NCBI RefSeq assembly: GCF_006716095.1 | Contig: NZ_VFOK01000001.1 | Coordinates: 2,449,375-2,513,374 of the forward strand | Length of the DNA: 64,000 nucleotides | From: Barrientosiimonas humi | GTDB lineage: Bacteria > Actinomycetota > Actinomycetes > Actinomycetales > Dermatophilaceae | Direction: 5' to 3' | Shown here: piece after piece, positions 55,570 to 64,000 of the stretch | Layout of the letters: each line of letters starts with the position of its first letter | Numbering within the stretch: the stretch's first letter is position 1 | The notes under the pieces: model-generated | What the model was told of the DNA's origin: nothing | Databases searched by the model: none | The model's input: the letters and a program-made list of their open reading frames with translations, nothing else | Program-made: the position numbers and the translations under genes

Positions 55570-58500
55570 CTAGAGCGCCGAGTCGAGCGCCTTCCAGTCG
55601 ATGCCGGCCGGCGCCCGGTCGACGATGGTCTGCAGGAGCCCGAGCCGCGCGGCCCGCACCTGCTCGTCGGGGTCCATCACCAGCACGTCGTCGAAGAACG
55701 TCGTGAGCGGCGCGACCAGCCGGTGCGCGTCGGGCAGCCACGCCGGGAGCCCGTCGCGGGCGTGGTCGGGCAGCTCCTCGACGTAGACCGCGAGGGCGTC
55801 CTCGGCGTCGGAGGCCAGCAGCGCCCGGTCGTACGTCGGCGCGGTCTCCGCGGGCACGATGCGGGTGATCCGCTGCACGGCCTCGACGGTCGGCGCCAGC
55901 TGCGGGTCGCCGGCCAGCTGCTGGATGTCGCGCAGCGCCTGCTCGGCGGTGCCGGGAGCGTCGGCGAGCGCCTGCACGGCGTTGACGAGCCCCACGGGCA
56001 CGCCCTCGTCGCGCAGCGCCTGCCCGAACCGGCCGACCACGAACTCCGTTGCGCTCTCGACGGATTCGTCGCTGACGTCGACGCCCTGCTGCTTGAGGCG
56101 GTCAGCGGCGGCGGTCAGTCCGCGCTCGACGGTGATCGACGCCAGCGCCGGCTGCGCACGCAGGATGTTGACGACGCCCAGCGCCGCCCGCCGCAGGGCG
56201 AACGGGTCGGACGACCCGGTGGGCTTGGCGCCGATCGCGAACATCGCGGCCAGCAGGTCGAAGCGGTCGGCGAGCGCCAGGAGCGCGCCCGGCGTGGAGT
56301 CAGGCAGGGCGTCGCCGGTCGAGCGGGGCAGCTCCATCTGCCACAGCGCTTCGGCCACGGCGGCGGGTTCGCCTGCGCGAGAGGCATATTCGCGGGCCAT
56401 CGTGCCGGCGAGCGACGACAGCTCGACCACCATCTGCGACGACAGGTCGAACTTCGCGAGCTCCCCCGCGCGTGCCAGGGTCGACCGCTCGTCGGCGTCC
56501 AGCTCGACGTCGGCGGCGAGCGCGGTGGCCACGTCGCGGATGCGGTCGGCCCGGTCGGCCATCGACCCGATGCGGTCCTCGAAGGTCAGCTTGGAGATGC
56601 CCGACCGCAGGTCGGCGAGCGGCACCTTGAGGTCGCTGTCGAAGAAGAACGCGGCGTCCTCGTATCGCGCGCGCAGCACCGACTCGTTGCCGGCGCGCAC
56701 CAGGTCCTCGTCGACCTCGCCGTTGGTCATGGTGACGAAGTGCGGCATGAGCGCGCCGGACTCGTCGCGCACCGGGAGGTATCGCTGGTGCTTGCGCATC
56801 ACGGTCGTGAGGATCTGCTCGGGCAGCTCGAGGTACTTCGGACCGAACGACCCGAGGATGCCGCGCGGCTCCTCGACGAGGTTGGTGATCTCGTCGACCA
56901 GCGCCGCCTCGGCCTCGACGTCGACGGTGCCGCCGACGCCGCGGGCCAGCTCGGTGGCCTGCTCGACGACCAGCTCGCGGCGCTTCGCCGGGTCGAGCAC
57001 CAGCCCGTGCGTCTCGAGGGTGTTGCGCAGACCGGCCGCGTCGTCGACGCGGACCAGCGGCGTGGCGTCGGTGCGCCGGACGTACGTCGTCCGCCCCGCG
57101 CGCAGACCCGACACCTGCGCGGGCACGACGGTCTCGCCCCACAGCGCCACCAGCCACCGGATCGGGCGGCTGTAGCTCAGCTGCGGGTCGCTCCACCGCA
57201 TGTTCTTGTCGGCGCGCAGCGACCCGACGACGTCGGCGACCAGCGCCGACATCACCTCGAGCACGTCGCGTCCCTGCTCGCTGATGCGCACGGCGACGTG
57301 CTCGACCCCGTCGAACTCGGCCCGCTCCAGGTCTTCGACGGCGACCTTCTGCCCGCGGGCGAAGCCCTCGCCGGCCTTGGTCGGGTTGCCCTCGCCGTCG
57401 TACGCCGCGCTCACCTTCGGGCCCTTGCGCAGCGTCTCCGCGTCGGGCTCGCGCGCCGACAGCCCCGCGACGGTCGCGACGATGCGCCGCGGCGTGCCGA
57501 CGACCTCGATCGCGCCGTGCGTGAGGCGGGTGGCGGCCAGCCCGTCGGTGAGCGCCTGGCGCACCTGGTCGATGGCCTGCCCGACGACGTGCGGCGGCAG
57601 CTCCTCGACGCCGATCTCGAGCGCGAAGTCCTGCGCGTCGGTGGGCAGCGAGGCGGCCTCGGGCGCCTCGGGCTCCTCCGGCCGCGGCGGCATGACGGCC
57701 GACCCGACCTGGATCTGGCCGAGGTCGGCCTTGAGCAGCGGGAAGTCCAGCTCCTCGCGCCGCTCGACCCACAGCTGCCCGACCTCGCGGGCCAGCCGGC
57801 GCATGAGCGAGAACGACTTGGCCCGCTCGGTCGTGGACACCGCGCCGCGTGCGTCGAGCACGTTGAACGCGTGCGAGCTCTTCAGCACGTACGTCCACGC
57901 CGGCACCGGCAGCCGGGCGTCGATCAGCCGCTGGGCCTCGGTCGTGTAGTGCTCGAACAGGTCCTGGTTGGCACCGATGTCGGCGTCGTCGAGGTAGTAG
58001 CGCGACATCTCGTACTCGCTCTGCCCGAACACCTCGCCATAGGTGAGGCCGGGGGCGTACTGCATGTCCTTGAAGTGGCTGACGCCCTGCTGGGCCATCA
58101 TGATCCGCTCGATGCCGTAGGTGAGCTCGACGCTCACCGGGTCGAGGTTCTGCCCGCCCACCTGCTGGAAGTAGGTGAACTGGGTGACCTCCATGCCGTC
58201 GAGCCAGACCTCCCAGCCGAGCCCCCACGCGCCGATCGCCGGCTGCTGCCAGTTGTCCTCGACGAAGCGCACGTCGTGCGCGCGGATGTCGATGCCGAGC
58301 GCCTCGAGCGACTCCAGGTAGAGCTCCTGCGGGTTGCCCGGGTCGGGCTTGAGGATCACCTGGAACTGGGTGTGCGTCTGCAGTCGGTTCGGGTTCTCGC
58401 CGTAGCGGCTGTCGTCGGGTCGCACCGACGGCTCGACGTACGCCACCCGCCAGGGCTCGGGACCCAGCACCCGCATGACGGTGGCCGGGTTCATCGTGCC

Positions 58501-58596
58501 GGCGCCCACCTCGGTGTTGAACGGCTGCACGACCATGCAGCCGCGGTCGGTCCAGAACTTCTGCAGGCGGATGAGGGCGTCTTGCACTGTCAGCAC
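55570..58596 (-). CDS. glyQS: Glycyl-tRNA synthetase, fused alpha and beta chains
   Basis: Charges tRNA-Gly. A 1008-residue single chain joins the bacterial alpha subunit (about 1-295; LIRLQKFWTDRGCMVVQPFN, EVGAGTMNPATVMRVLGPEP, GWEVWLDGMEVTQFTYFQQV) to the beta subunit (about 320-1008; LEIGVEELPPHVVGQAIDQV, GTPRRIVATV, MRKHQRYLPVRD, FDSDLKVPLADLR). A Glu/Pro-rich linker (PPRPEEPEAPEAA) joins them. The fused form is best known from Chlamydiae and plastids, and most actinobacteria use the unrelated alpha2 enzyme. GTG 58596 has TAGCCT 6 bases upstream. Confidence 0.95.
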   Translation of the reverse strand: MLTVQDALIRLQKFWTDRGCMVVQPFNTEVGAGTMNPATVMRVLGPEPWRVAYVEPSVRPDDSRYGENPNRLQTHTQFQVILKPDPGNPQELYLESLEALGIDIRAHDVRFVEDNWQQPAIGAWGLGWEVWLDGMEVTQFTYFQQVGGQNLDPVSVELTYGIERIMMAQQGVSHFKDMQYAPGLTYGEVFGQSEYEMSRYYLDDADIGANQDLFEHYTTEAQRLIDARLPVPAWTYVLKSSHAFNVLDARGAVSTTERAKSFSLMRRLAREVGQLWVERREELDFPLLKADLGQIQVGSAVMPPRPEEPEAPEAASLPTDAQDFALEIGVEELPPHVVGQAIDQVRQALTDGLAATRLTHGAIEVVGTPRRIVATVAGLSAREPDAETLRKGPKVSAAYDGEGNPTKAGEGFARGQKVAVEDLERAEFDGVEHVAVRISEQGRDVLEVMSALVADVVGSLRADKNMRWSDPQLSYSRPIRWLVALWGETVVPAQVSGLRAGRTTYVRRTDATPLVRVDDAAGLRNTLETHGLVLDPAKRRELVVEQATELARGVGGTVDVEAEAALVDEITNLVEEPRGILGSFGPKYLELPEQILTTVMRKHQRYLPVRDESGALMPHFVTMTNGEVDEDLVRAGNESVLRARYEDAAFFFDSDLKVPLADLRSGISKLTFEDRIGSMADRADRIRDVATALAADVELDADERSTLARAGELAKFDLSSQMVVELSSLAGTMAREYASRAGEPAAVAEALWQMELPRSTGDALPDSTPGALLALADRFDLLAAMFAIGAKPTGSSDPFALRRAALGVVNILRAQPALASITVERGLTAAADRLKQQGVDVSDESVESATEFVVGRFGQALRDEGVPVGLVNAVQALADAPGTAEQALRDIQQLAGDPQLAPTVEAVQRITRIVPAETAPTYDRALLASDAEDALAVYVEELPDHARDGLPAWLPDAHRLVAPLTTFFDDVLVMDPDEQVRAARLGLLQTIVDRAPAGIDWKALDSAL

Positions 58597-58602
58597 GCGT
58601 GC

Positions 58603-58608
58603 AGGCTA
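58603..58608 (-). promoter_or_regulatory. Leaderless -10 box of glyQS
   Basis: TAGCCT on the minus strand ends 6 bases before GTG 58596. Confidence 0.6.
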
Positions 58609-58621
58609 TCGGGCTGACGGA

Positions 58622-59650
58622 CTAGTGCAGCCGCCGCTCCCACACCCGCAGGTAGCCCTCCGGGCGGTATCCCAGCTCGGTGTTCACCGCGAGCATGTGC
58701 CGGTTGTCGTCGGCGTTCCAGGTGCGCACCCGGGTCACCTGCGGCAGCGCCTGCTGCAGCTCCAGGGCCGCGGCCGCCTTGACCCGCAACCCCAGCCGGT
58801 TGCCCCTCGCCTCGCGCAGCACGAGCGTGTCGTGCTGGTAGGCCAGGGTCGGCTCGTGCCCGGGCACCTGCAGCACCGTGAACGCGACCAGCCCGCCGGT
58901 CGACCCGTCGCGCGCGACGGCGGTCAGCGAGCGCCGGCCGGCGTCGGCCGCCCAGCGGTAGTTGCGCTCGACGCGGGCGACGTCCCAGACCTCCTCCTCG
59001 AAGCTGGTCTCCCCGAGCGGGGCGTCGGTGCTCATCCGCTGCTCCAGCACCGCGAGGTCGGCCAGCCACTCCTGCGGCGGCAGGTCCCACGCCGTCTCGA
59101 CGGTGAAGGCGGCGGCGTCCTCGACCCCGTCCCCACCGGCGTACGCCCGGAGCAGCTCGGCGTCCGCGGGCAGCGGCATCGCGCTGCGCACCGTCGTCTG
59201 CGCGTCGACGAATCCCCTTGGCGCAGCGAAGAACTGGCCGGACTCGTCCTGCGCCCCGGCGACCCATTCGGTGTCGGCCTGCACGACCGTACGGCCTGCC
59301 GCCCGTGCCGACGCGAGCGCGTCGTCGAGCAGCATCGACCCGATGCCCTCGCGCCGCCGTTCCGGCCGCACCGTGAGCATCAGGAAGGCCAGCGACAGGT
59401 TGTCCTGCGACGGCATCGCGAGCGCGGTCATCCCGACGACGTCGCCGCCGTCGAGCGCGACACGGTCGACGAAGCGATAGCCCGGCACGGCGCGCTTGCC
59501 CCGCAGCTCGGCCTCGGTCCACCCGCTGTGCTCGTCGCCGAAGACCGCCCGGGAGGCCGCGGTGTGCGCCCCCACCAGGCCCGTCAGCAGCCGGCGCTGC
59601 TCGGGGTCCTCGGACAGGGCGTCGACCGGCACGATCTGTACGTCAGGCAT
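58622..59650 (-). CDS. Tandem GNAT-domain acetyltransferase
   Basis: A 342-residue protein with two GNAT folds. The first (about 1-150) has LMLTVRPERRREGIGSMLLD, a full acetyl-CoA loop. The second (about 180-342) has TLVLREARGNRLGLRVKAAA and ends NADDNRHMLAVNTELGYRPE, the classic C-terminal motif. This arrangement resembles mycothiol synthase but lacks enough similarity to name it MshD. ATG 59650 is the first start before homology. The substrate is unknown. Confidence 0.85.
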   Translation of the reverse strand: MPDVQIVPVDALSEDPEQRRLLTGLVGAHTAASRAVFGDEHSGWTEAELRGKRAVPGYRFVDRVALDGGDVVGMTALAMPSQDNLSLAFLMLTVRPERRREGIGSMLLDDALASARAAGRTVVQADTEWVAGAQDESGQFFAAPRGFVDAQTTVRSAMPLPADAELLRAYAGGDGVEDAAAFTVETAWDLPPQEWLADLAVLEQRMSTDAPLGETSFEEEVWDVARVERNYRWAADAGRRSLTAVARDGSTGGLVAFTVLQVPGHEPTLAYQHDTLVLREARGNRLGLRVKAAAALELQQALPQVTRVRTWNADDNRHMLAVNTELGYRPEGYLRVWERRLH

Positions 59651-59726
59651 GCCGGCACCCTGGCACCCGACCCGCTGCCGCGGCCAACGACTTTTCCCGG
59701 CGCCGCGACGCCGCCACGATGGGGCC

Positions 59727-60254
59727 ATGCCCGAGCAGCAGCCGCCCCTTCCACCCCCGGACGACACCGGTCTGGTCGGCGGGCGCCGCGAGACCGCGAA
59801 CGAGCGGCTCGACCGCAACTGGATCGAGCTGCTGCAGGAGCTGCGGGTCGCCCAGACCGGCGTGCAGATCCTGATGGGCTTCCTGCTGATCGTGCCGTTC
59901 CAGTCCCGCTTCGCCGACCTCGACGACCTCACCCGGGTGGCCTACATCCTGGCCGTCAGCTTCGCCGGGCTCACCGTGGCGCTGCTCATCGCGCCGGTCA
60001 GCGCCCACCGGATGCTGTTCCGCCGCCGCGAGAAGGACGTGCTGGTCGACGCCGGCGACCGGGTCGCCAAGCTCGGCCTCGGGACCCTGGCGGTCACCAT
60101 CGTGCTGGTGATCTTCCTGGTGTTCAGCGTGGTGCTGGGCCAGACCGCCGCCTGGGTCGCCGCGGTCGTGGCCGCCGCGACCTTCGCCGGCACCTGGGTG
60201 CTGTTCCCGTTCTTCGCCGCCCGCGCCGCCCGCCGACGGCGCGCGACGAGCTGA
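59727..60254 (+). CDS. DUF6328 family membrane protein
   Basis: A 175-residue protein with the family segment ERLDRNWIELLQELRVAQTG-VQILMGFLL, four helices in two pairs (about 46-65, 70-90, 115-140, 143-163) and a positively charged end (FFAARAARRRRATS). CACGAT ends 6 bases before ATG 59727. Function is unknown. Confidence 0.8.
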   Translation: MPEQQPPLPPPDDTGLVGGRRETANERLDRNWIELLQELRVAQTGVQILMGFLLIVPFQSRFADLDDLTRVAYILAVSFAGLTVALLIAPVSAHRMLFRRREKDVLVDAGDRVAKLGLGTLAVTIVLVIFLVFSVVLGQTAAWVAAVVAAATFAGTWVLFPFFAARAARRRRATS

Positions 60255-60314
60255 GCTCGACGAATCTCGCCGAAACCCGGACGACGCCCGCGAGGCCGGG
60301 ATAGGATTCGCCCC

Positions 60315-60333
60315 GTCGGACAGGGGGTCCGAC
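60315..60333 (+). promoter_or_regulatory. Leader hairpin of the lamin-tail gene
   Basis: A 7-bp stem GTCGGAC / GTCCGAC with a 5-base loop between the -10 TAGGAT (60302-60307) and the ribosome site AAGGAAAA before ATG 60354. Confidence 0.5.
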
Positions 60334-60353
60334 CTCTCACCCCAAGGAAAATC

Positions 60354-60815
60354 ATGCGTCGCTTCGTCGCTGCGCTGGCTGCTGCCTGCGCGCTCACCGT
60401 CTCCGTCTCGGCCAACTCCACGGCCGAGGCGGCTCTCCCGCCGGTCAAGTTCGGCACCTTCGTGGCCGACCCGGCCGGCGCCGACCTCCCGATCAGCACC
60501 ACCAAGCTGAACGCGGAGTTCATCCGGCTGACCAACACCACGACCCGGTCGATCGTCATGACCGGCTACACCGTGCGCGACAACGGCGACGCACACATCT
60601 ACCGGTTCCCCAGCGGCTACACGATCGGCTCCAAGCGCACCGTGACCCTGCACACCGGCACGGGCCGCAACACCAGCACCGACCTCTACTGGGGCCGCAC
60701 CTCGCAGTACGTCTGGAACAACACCGGCGACACGGCTCGGCTGCTCAGCCCGACCGGCCGCCTGGTGCACAGCTGCACCTACACCCAGGTCGCCAGCGGC
60801 ACGAAGTACTGCTGA
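60354..60815 (+). CDS. Secreted lamin-tail-domain protein
   Basis: A 153-residue secreted protein: signal peptide ending near Ala27 (NSTAEA), then an immunoglobulin-like lamin tail domain with [38 protein letters not shown] and [20 protein letters not shown]. It ends [17 protein letters not shown]; two Cys may pair. Such domains are found in bacterial exoproteins and wall-associated proteins of unclear role. AAGGAAAATC ATG gives a good start. Confidence 0.87.
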   Translation: MRRFVAALAAACALTVSVSANSTAEAALPPVKFGTFVADPAGADLPISTTKLNAEFIRLTNTTTRSIVMTGYTVRDNGDAHIYRFPSGYTIGSKRTVTLHTGTGRNTSTDLYWGRTSQYVWNNTGDTARLLSPTGRLVHSCTYTQVASGTKYC

Positions 60816-60843
60816 GCGCGACGGGGCCACAGCTCCCCCTCCG

Positions 60844-60881
60844 CGACCCGCCGCCCGGGAAGGATCCCGGGCGGCGGGTCG
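60844..60881. terminator. Hairpin terminator after the lamin-tail gene
   Basis: A perfect 16-bp stem (60844-60859 with 60866-60881) with a 6-base loop AAGGAT, 28 bases past the stop. There is no T-run. The msrA start follows only 11 bases later. Confidence 0.8.
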
Positions 60882-60892
60882 TTGGACCAGAC

Positions 60893-61597
60893 ATGATCTT
60901 CGGACTCGGCCGCAGCACGCAGATGGTGTCCCCCGACGAGGCCCTCCCGGGTCGTCCCGACCCGCTGCCCGGCATCCCCGACACGCACGAGGTGCTCGGC
61001 ACGTCCATGCACGGACCGTGGCCCGACGGCACCGAGGTGATGTACGTCGCGATGGGCTGCTTCTGGGGTGCCGAGCGCATCTTCTGGCAGCAGCCGGGCG
61101 TGGTCACCACCGCCGCCGGCTACATGGGCGGCTACACGCCCAACCCGACGTACGAGGAGACCTGCACCGGTCGCACCGGCCACACCGAGGCCGTGCTCGT
61201 GGCGTACGACCCGAGCCGGACCGACGCCGAGACGCTGCTCAAGGCGTTCTGGGAGAACCACGACCCCACCACCGCCAACCGGCAGGGCAACGACGTCGGC
61301 ACGCAGTACCGCTCGGCGATCTACTGGACCACCCCCGGCCAGCAGGCGGCGGCCGAGGCGACGCGCGAGGCGTTCCAGCAGGTGCTCACCGACCACGGCC
61401 ACGGGGAGATCTCGACCGAGCTGCGCCCGGCGAGCGAGGCGGGCGAGTTCTTCTACGCCGAGGACTACCACCAGCAGTACCTCCACAAGAACCCCGGCGG
61501 CTACTGCAACCACGGCCCCAACGGCCTGACCTGCCCCACCGGTCTGGTGCGCCAGGACGAGCTGCCCAGCCAGCAGTCCGTCCGCCCCGCCGACTGA
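60893..61597 (+). CDS. msrA: Peptide methionine (S)-S-oxide reductase
   Basis: Reduces methionine S-sulfoxide in proteins. The 234-residue protein has the catalytic Cys56 in [20 protein letters not shown] and [32 protein letters not shown] and [15 protein letters not shown]. The recycling Cys residues lie in [16 protein letters not shown] near the C-terminus. It is longer at both ends than the minimal enzyme, as usual in actinobacteria. No clear -10 or ribosome site is visible directly before the ATG. Confidence 0.96.
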   Translation: MIFGLGRSTQMVSPDEALPGRPDPLPGIPDTHEVLGTSMHGPWPDGTEVMYVAMGCFWGAERIFWQQPGVVTTAAGYMGGYTPNPTYEETCTGRTGHTEAVLVAYDPSRTDAETLLKAFWENHDPTTANRQGNDVGTQYRSAIYWTTPGQQAAAEATREAFQQVLTDHGHGEISTELRPASEAGEFFYAEDYHQQYLHKNPGGYCNHGPNGLTCPTGLVRQDELPSQQSVRPAD

Positions 61598-61671
61598 CCC
61601 TGCAGGTGCGACTCTGATCCGTCGCACCCGCGGGGCCGTGCGCACCCGCCCGGACCCGCGCGTACGCCGGC

Positions 61672-62088
61672 TCAGCCCTGCGAGATCGCGCGCACCACGT
61701 CGCCGGTCTGCTCGGCGCTCAGCTCGCGGGCGACGTCGGCCTGGCTGATCACGCCGACCAGCTCCTCGCCGTCGAGCACGGGGAGGCGGCGCACCTGGTT
61801 GTCCGACAGCGCCTGCATGACCGCCTGGGCGTCGTCGTCGGCCGACACGGTGACCACGGTGCTGCTGGCGACGTCGGCCACCCGCGCGTCGTCGGGGTTG
61901 GCGCCCTCGGCGACGCTCTTGACCACGATGTCGCGGTCGGTGACGACGCCGACCACCTTGCCGTTGTCGTCCTTCACCGGCATCGAGCCGACGTTGCTGG
62001 TCTTCAGCGCCTGCGCGGCGACGGTGAGCGAGTCGCTCTCCTGCAGGAACTCGGCGGGGCTGGTCATGAGGTCACGAGCGGTTGCCAT
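61672..62088 (-). CDS. CBS-domain pair protein
   Basis: A 138-residue protein of two CBS motifs: MATARDLMTSPAEFLQESDS and GSMPVKDDNGKVVGVVTDRD form the first, VRRLPVLDGEELVGVISQAD the second. Such stand-alone pairs bind adenosyl ligands and act as energy or stress sensors; some belong to dormancy regulons. GGAGAG lies 7 bases before ATG 62088. The target is unknown. Confidence 0.92.
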   Translation of the reverse strand: MATARDLMTSPAEFLQESDSLTVAAQALKTSNVGSMPVKDDNGKVVGVVTDRDIVVKSVAEGANPDDARVADVASSTVVTVSADDDAQAVMQALSDNQVRRLPVLDGEELVGVISQADVARELSAEQTGDVVRAISQG

Positions 62089-62217
62089 CTGAACTCTCCA
62101 GACTGCCGGCCGTGGACCCGGATGGGGTCGCGGGGCGACCGGCCCTAGGCACGGTAGTGGCGCAGACCACCAGGCGCCACGGTCCCAACCTACGGTCGAG
62201 AAGGCGATGATGGAGGG

Positions 62218-63432
62218 ATGAACAGCGCCCCCGGCCGGCGGGGCCGACGACGCGCGGCGCGCGCCCTCGGCGCCGGGTTGGTCGCCGCCCTGCTCGCGTC
62301 GTGCGGTCTGGTCGACGGCGACCGCAGCGGCAGCTCCACGCCGACCGACCCCAACGCCTACCGCATGGAGCCCGCGTGCGGCCCGGCACCCGCCGAGTTC
62401 CCGGTGAGCGCCGAGATCGTCAACCGCGTGGTCTCCAGCAACTCGACGCTGCCCGCGTGGGAGGCCGGCGACATCGGCGCGAGCGCCCGCCTCTCCGACA
62501 ACCGGCTGGTGTGGGTGTTCGGCGACACCGTGCGCGGCGACGACTACATCCCCAAGATCGTCGCGAACTCGATGCTGCTGTCCTCGGGTCTGTGCCTCTC
62601 GCAGGTGATGACGCGGTTCGACCAGCCGATCATCCCCGACGTGTCCGAGAAGGTCGTCCACTGGCCGATGTCGGTCGCGCGGCTGGACCCCGCGAAGATC
62701 AAGGACCCCGCGGTGCCGCCCGGCACCAGCGACATCCTCGTGGTCTTCACCGGCCGCATCGAGCGCGGCACCCAGAACGCCCTGGACTTCCGCTACCTCG
62801 GCTTCTCCGCCACGATCTTCACGGTCCGGCGCGGCGAGGCGCCGCAGCGGGTGCTGACGCTGGAGATCACCCCCGACCGCACCAACCAGGACCAGATCCA
62901 CTGGGGAGCGGCCGCGATGGTCGACCAGGGCTGGTACTACGTCTACGGCAGCCGCCTCCCGAAGGGTTCGTTCGGCCGCGAGCTGTACGTCGGTCGCGCC
63001 CCCGTGGCCCGCCCGGCCGTGCGCTCGGGCTGGCAGTTCTGGGACGGCAAGCGCTGGCAGTCCGACCTCGAGAAGGCCCGGCCGGTGCTCCCGGCCAGCG
63101 AGGGCGTGTCGCAGACGCTGTCGGTCAGCCGCACCCACGGGCAGTACGTCGTCGTCTCCAAGAAGGACGGCGACCTCGGCGACTTCGTCTACACCTGGTC
63201 CTCCCGCTCCCCCACCGGCCCGTGGCGCGGGCGCAAGGGCGTCAAGGCGCCGTACGGCGTCAACCAGGACGAGCTGCAGTACGCCCCGCTCGGCCACCCG
63301 GAGATCCCGCTGGAGTCGGGCAAGCTGCTGGTGTCGATCTCGCGCAACACGACCGACCTGACCAAGCTGCTGCGCGAGCCCGAGCAGGTCGGCCGCCCGG
63401 TCTTCACCGAGATCGAGATCCCGCCGCTGTGA
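62218..63432 (+). CDS. Secreted beta-propeller-like lipoprotein (DUF4185-type)
   Basis: A 404-residue lipoprotein: Arg-rich signal with lipobox LLASC (Cys29), a short linker, then repeated strand segments. These include DIGASARLSDNRLVWVFGDT, HWPMSVARLDPAKIK, DQGWYYVYGSRLPKGSFGRE and DGDLGDFVYTWSSRSPTGPW, a pattern of five-bladed propellers in the DUF4185/DUF5005 group. Relatives include cell-surface glycan-binding or hydrolytic proteins. GGAGGG precedes ATG 62218 closely; TACGGT at 62191 may be the -10. Confidence 0.78.
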   Translation: MNSAPGRRGRRRAARALGAGLVAALLASCGLVDGDRSGSSTPTDPNAYRMEPACGPAPAEFPVSAEIVNRVVSSNSTLPAWEAGDIGASARLSDNRLVWVFGDTVRGDDYIPKIVANSMLLSSGLCLSQVMTRFDQPIIPDVSEKVVHWPMSVARLDPAKIKDPAVPPGTSDILVVFTGRIERGTQNALDFRYLGFSATIFTVRRGEAPQRVLTLEITPDRTNQDQIHWGAAAMVDQGWYYVYGSRLPKGSFGRELYVGRAPVARPAVRSGWQFWDGKRWQSDLEKARPVLPASEGVSQTLSVSRTHGQYVVVSKKDGDLGDFVYTWSSRSPTGPWRGRKGVKAPYGVNQDELQYAPLGHPEIPLESGKLLVSISRNTTDLTKLLREPEQVGRPVFTEIEIPPL

Positions 63433-63540
63433 CCGCCCACCCCAAGGGCGGGGAAGCCCGGGCCGCGCGGCTGAGCGCCGCCCCGGCGCGCTAGTTTGCA
63501 AGAGCCCCGCACCGTCTCGTCCGCCCCCTGGAGGGAGAGC

Positions 63541-64000
63541 ATGTCCACCCGCCGGCTGCAGCTGGGCTGCACCTTCCGCTACTCCGCGACCAACCCCACC
63601 GCCGCGATCTTCCAGGTGAAGGCGGCCGGCTCCCCGCGCATCACGGTGAGCGAGGAGTCGTTCGCGTGGGACGGCGAGGCCCCGCTGCACCACTACGCCG
63701 ACCTGTTCGACAACCCGTGCACCCGCACGACGCTGCCGACGGGAGTGTCGACGCTGACGTACTCCGCGGTGGCGCAGGTGCCCGACGAGCTGGACGAGAT
63801 CGACGAGAACGCCGAGGAGGTCCCGCCGGCGCTGCTGCCCGACGACGTGCTCGTCTACACCCTCGCCAGCCGCTTCTGCCAGCCCGACATCCTGGGCCAG
63901 CAGGCCTGGCGCCGGTTCGGCGGGATGAAGCCCGGCTGGGGCCGGGTGCAGGCGGTGGTCGACTTCGTGCACCAGCACCTGGCGTACACCACCGGCTCGA
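63541..64000 (+). CDS. Transglutaminase-family protein, N-terminal part
   Basis: The gene runs off the right edge; 153 codons are seen. It starts MSTRRLQLGCTFRYSATNPT and continues with a beta-sandwich N-domain (SEESFAWDGEAPLHHYADLF, SRFCQPDILGQQAWRRFGGM). WGRVQAVVDFVHQHLAYTTG is the segment just before a transglutaminase catalytic Cys. GGAGGGAGAGC precedes the ATG, and TAGTTT at 63492-63497 is a likely -10. Transpeptidase or protease activity cannot be decided without the rest. Confidence 0.75.
   Translation, partial: MSTRRLQLGCTFRYSATNPTAAIFQVKAAGSPRITVSEESFAWDGEAPLHHYADLFDNPCTRTTLPTGVSTLTYSAVAQVPDELDEIDENAEEVPPALLPDDVLVYTLASRFCQPDILGQQAWRRFGGMKPGWGRVQAVVDFVHQHLAYTTGS

Noticed and set aside
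58622-59650. Mycothiol synthase mshD
   Set aside because: It has the tandem GNAT layout, but diagnostic similarity could not be established by eye and many actinobacteria have several such proteins.

Overview
The window is 64 kb of very GC-rich actinobacterial chromosome. It carries mca (mycothiol), the actinobacterial RsdA/SigD pair, a GroEL1 with a His-containing tail, DUF4307 and DUF3817 genes, and two gene blocks whose order I recall from Mycobacterium tuberculosis: guaA ... choD-guaB3-guaB-rsdA-sigD-groEL1-groES ... tsaD-rimI-tsaB-tsaE-alr-nnr-glmS (Rv3396c to Rv3436c) and coaA-fum-phoH2-uppS-hlyIII-mca-DUF4307-greA-metB (Rv1079 to Rv1098c). No mycobacterial lipid genes are seen. A Micrococcales organism (Dermacoccaceae or Intrasporangiaceae type) is a reasonable guess, but the genus cannot be fixed. 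I see no rRNA, tRNA, CRISPR array, phage or transposase gene.

Layout. 1-7.9 kb: a partial minus-strand gene, then guaA, DUF3817, SURF1, a cholesterol-oxidase-like GMC oxidoreductase, an aldehyde dehydrogenase and guaB3. 7.9-8.6 kb: a VapBC toxin-antitoxin pair. 8.7-15.1 kb: guaB, the RsdA-like anti-sigma factor, the SigD-like sigma factor, an S4 RNA-binding protein, and groEL/groES under two CIRCE operators. 15-30 kb: a transport-rich stretch absent from the recalled M. tuberculosis order. It holds a heterodimeric ABC exporter with complementary broken ATP sites, two paralogous membrane proteins (one frameshifted), an NRAMP-like transporter, prs, a K+ uptake set with one RCK subunit and two channel subunits, a methyltransferase and a GH3 lipoprotein. 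30-39 kb: the t6A genes tsaD, tsaB and tsaE with rimI, then a hydrolase, alr, nnr, acpS and glmS. 39-53 kb: coaA, a lipoprotein, a membrane protein, fumC, a MtrA-type cell-wall hydrolase, PIN-PhoH, uppS, hemolysin III, mca, DUF4307, greA, a DrrAB-type ABC transporter and metB. 53-64 kb: a methyltransferase, a hydrolase lipoprotein, a fused alpha-beta glycyl-tRNA synthetase, a tandem GNAT protein, DUF6328, a secreted lamin-tail protein, msrA, a CBS protein, a beta-propeller-like lipoprotein and a truncated transglutaminase-family gene.

Two themes run through the non-coding DNA. First, many genes lack a Shine-Dalgarno sequence and instead have a TANNNT-like -10 hexamer ending 6 or 7 bases before the start codon, the signature of leaderless mRNAs; this was used to choose several starts. 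Second, the intergenic spaces, mostly just after stop codons, hold at least five families of structured repeats. These are a 70-bp palindrome (3 copies), a perfect 44-54-bp palindrome (2 copies, one containing the rimI stop), a direct-repeat/palindrome composite (2 copies plus a fragment), an element whose stem changes sequence while staying paired, and roughly 86-bp units that copy the last codons and stop of guaA, phoH and, in reduced form, guaB.
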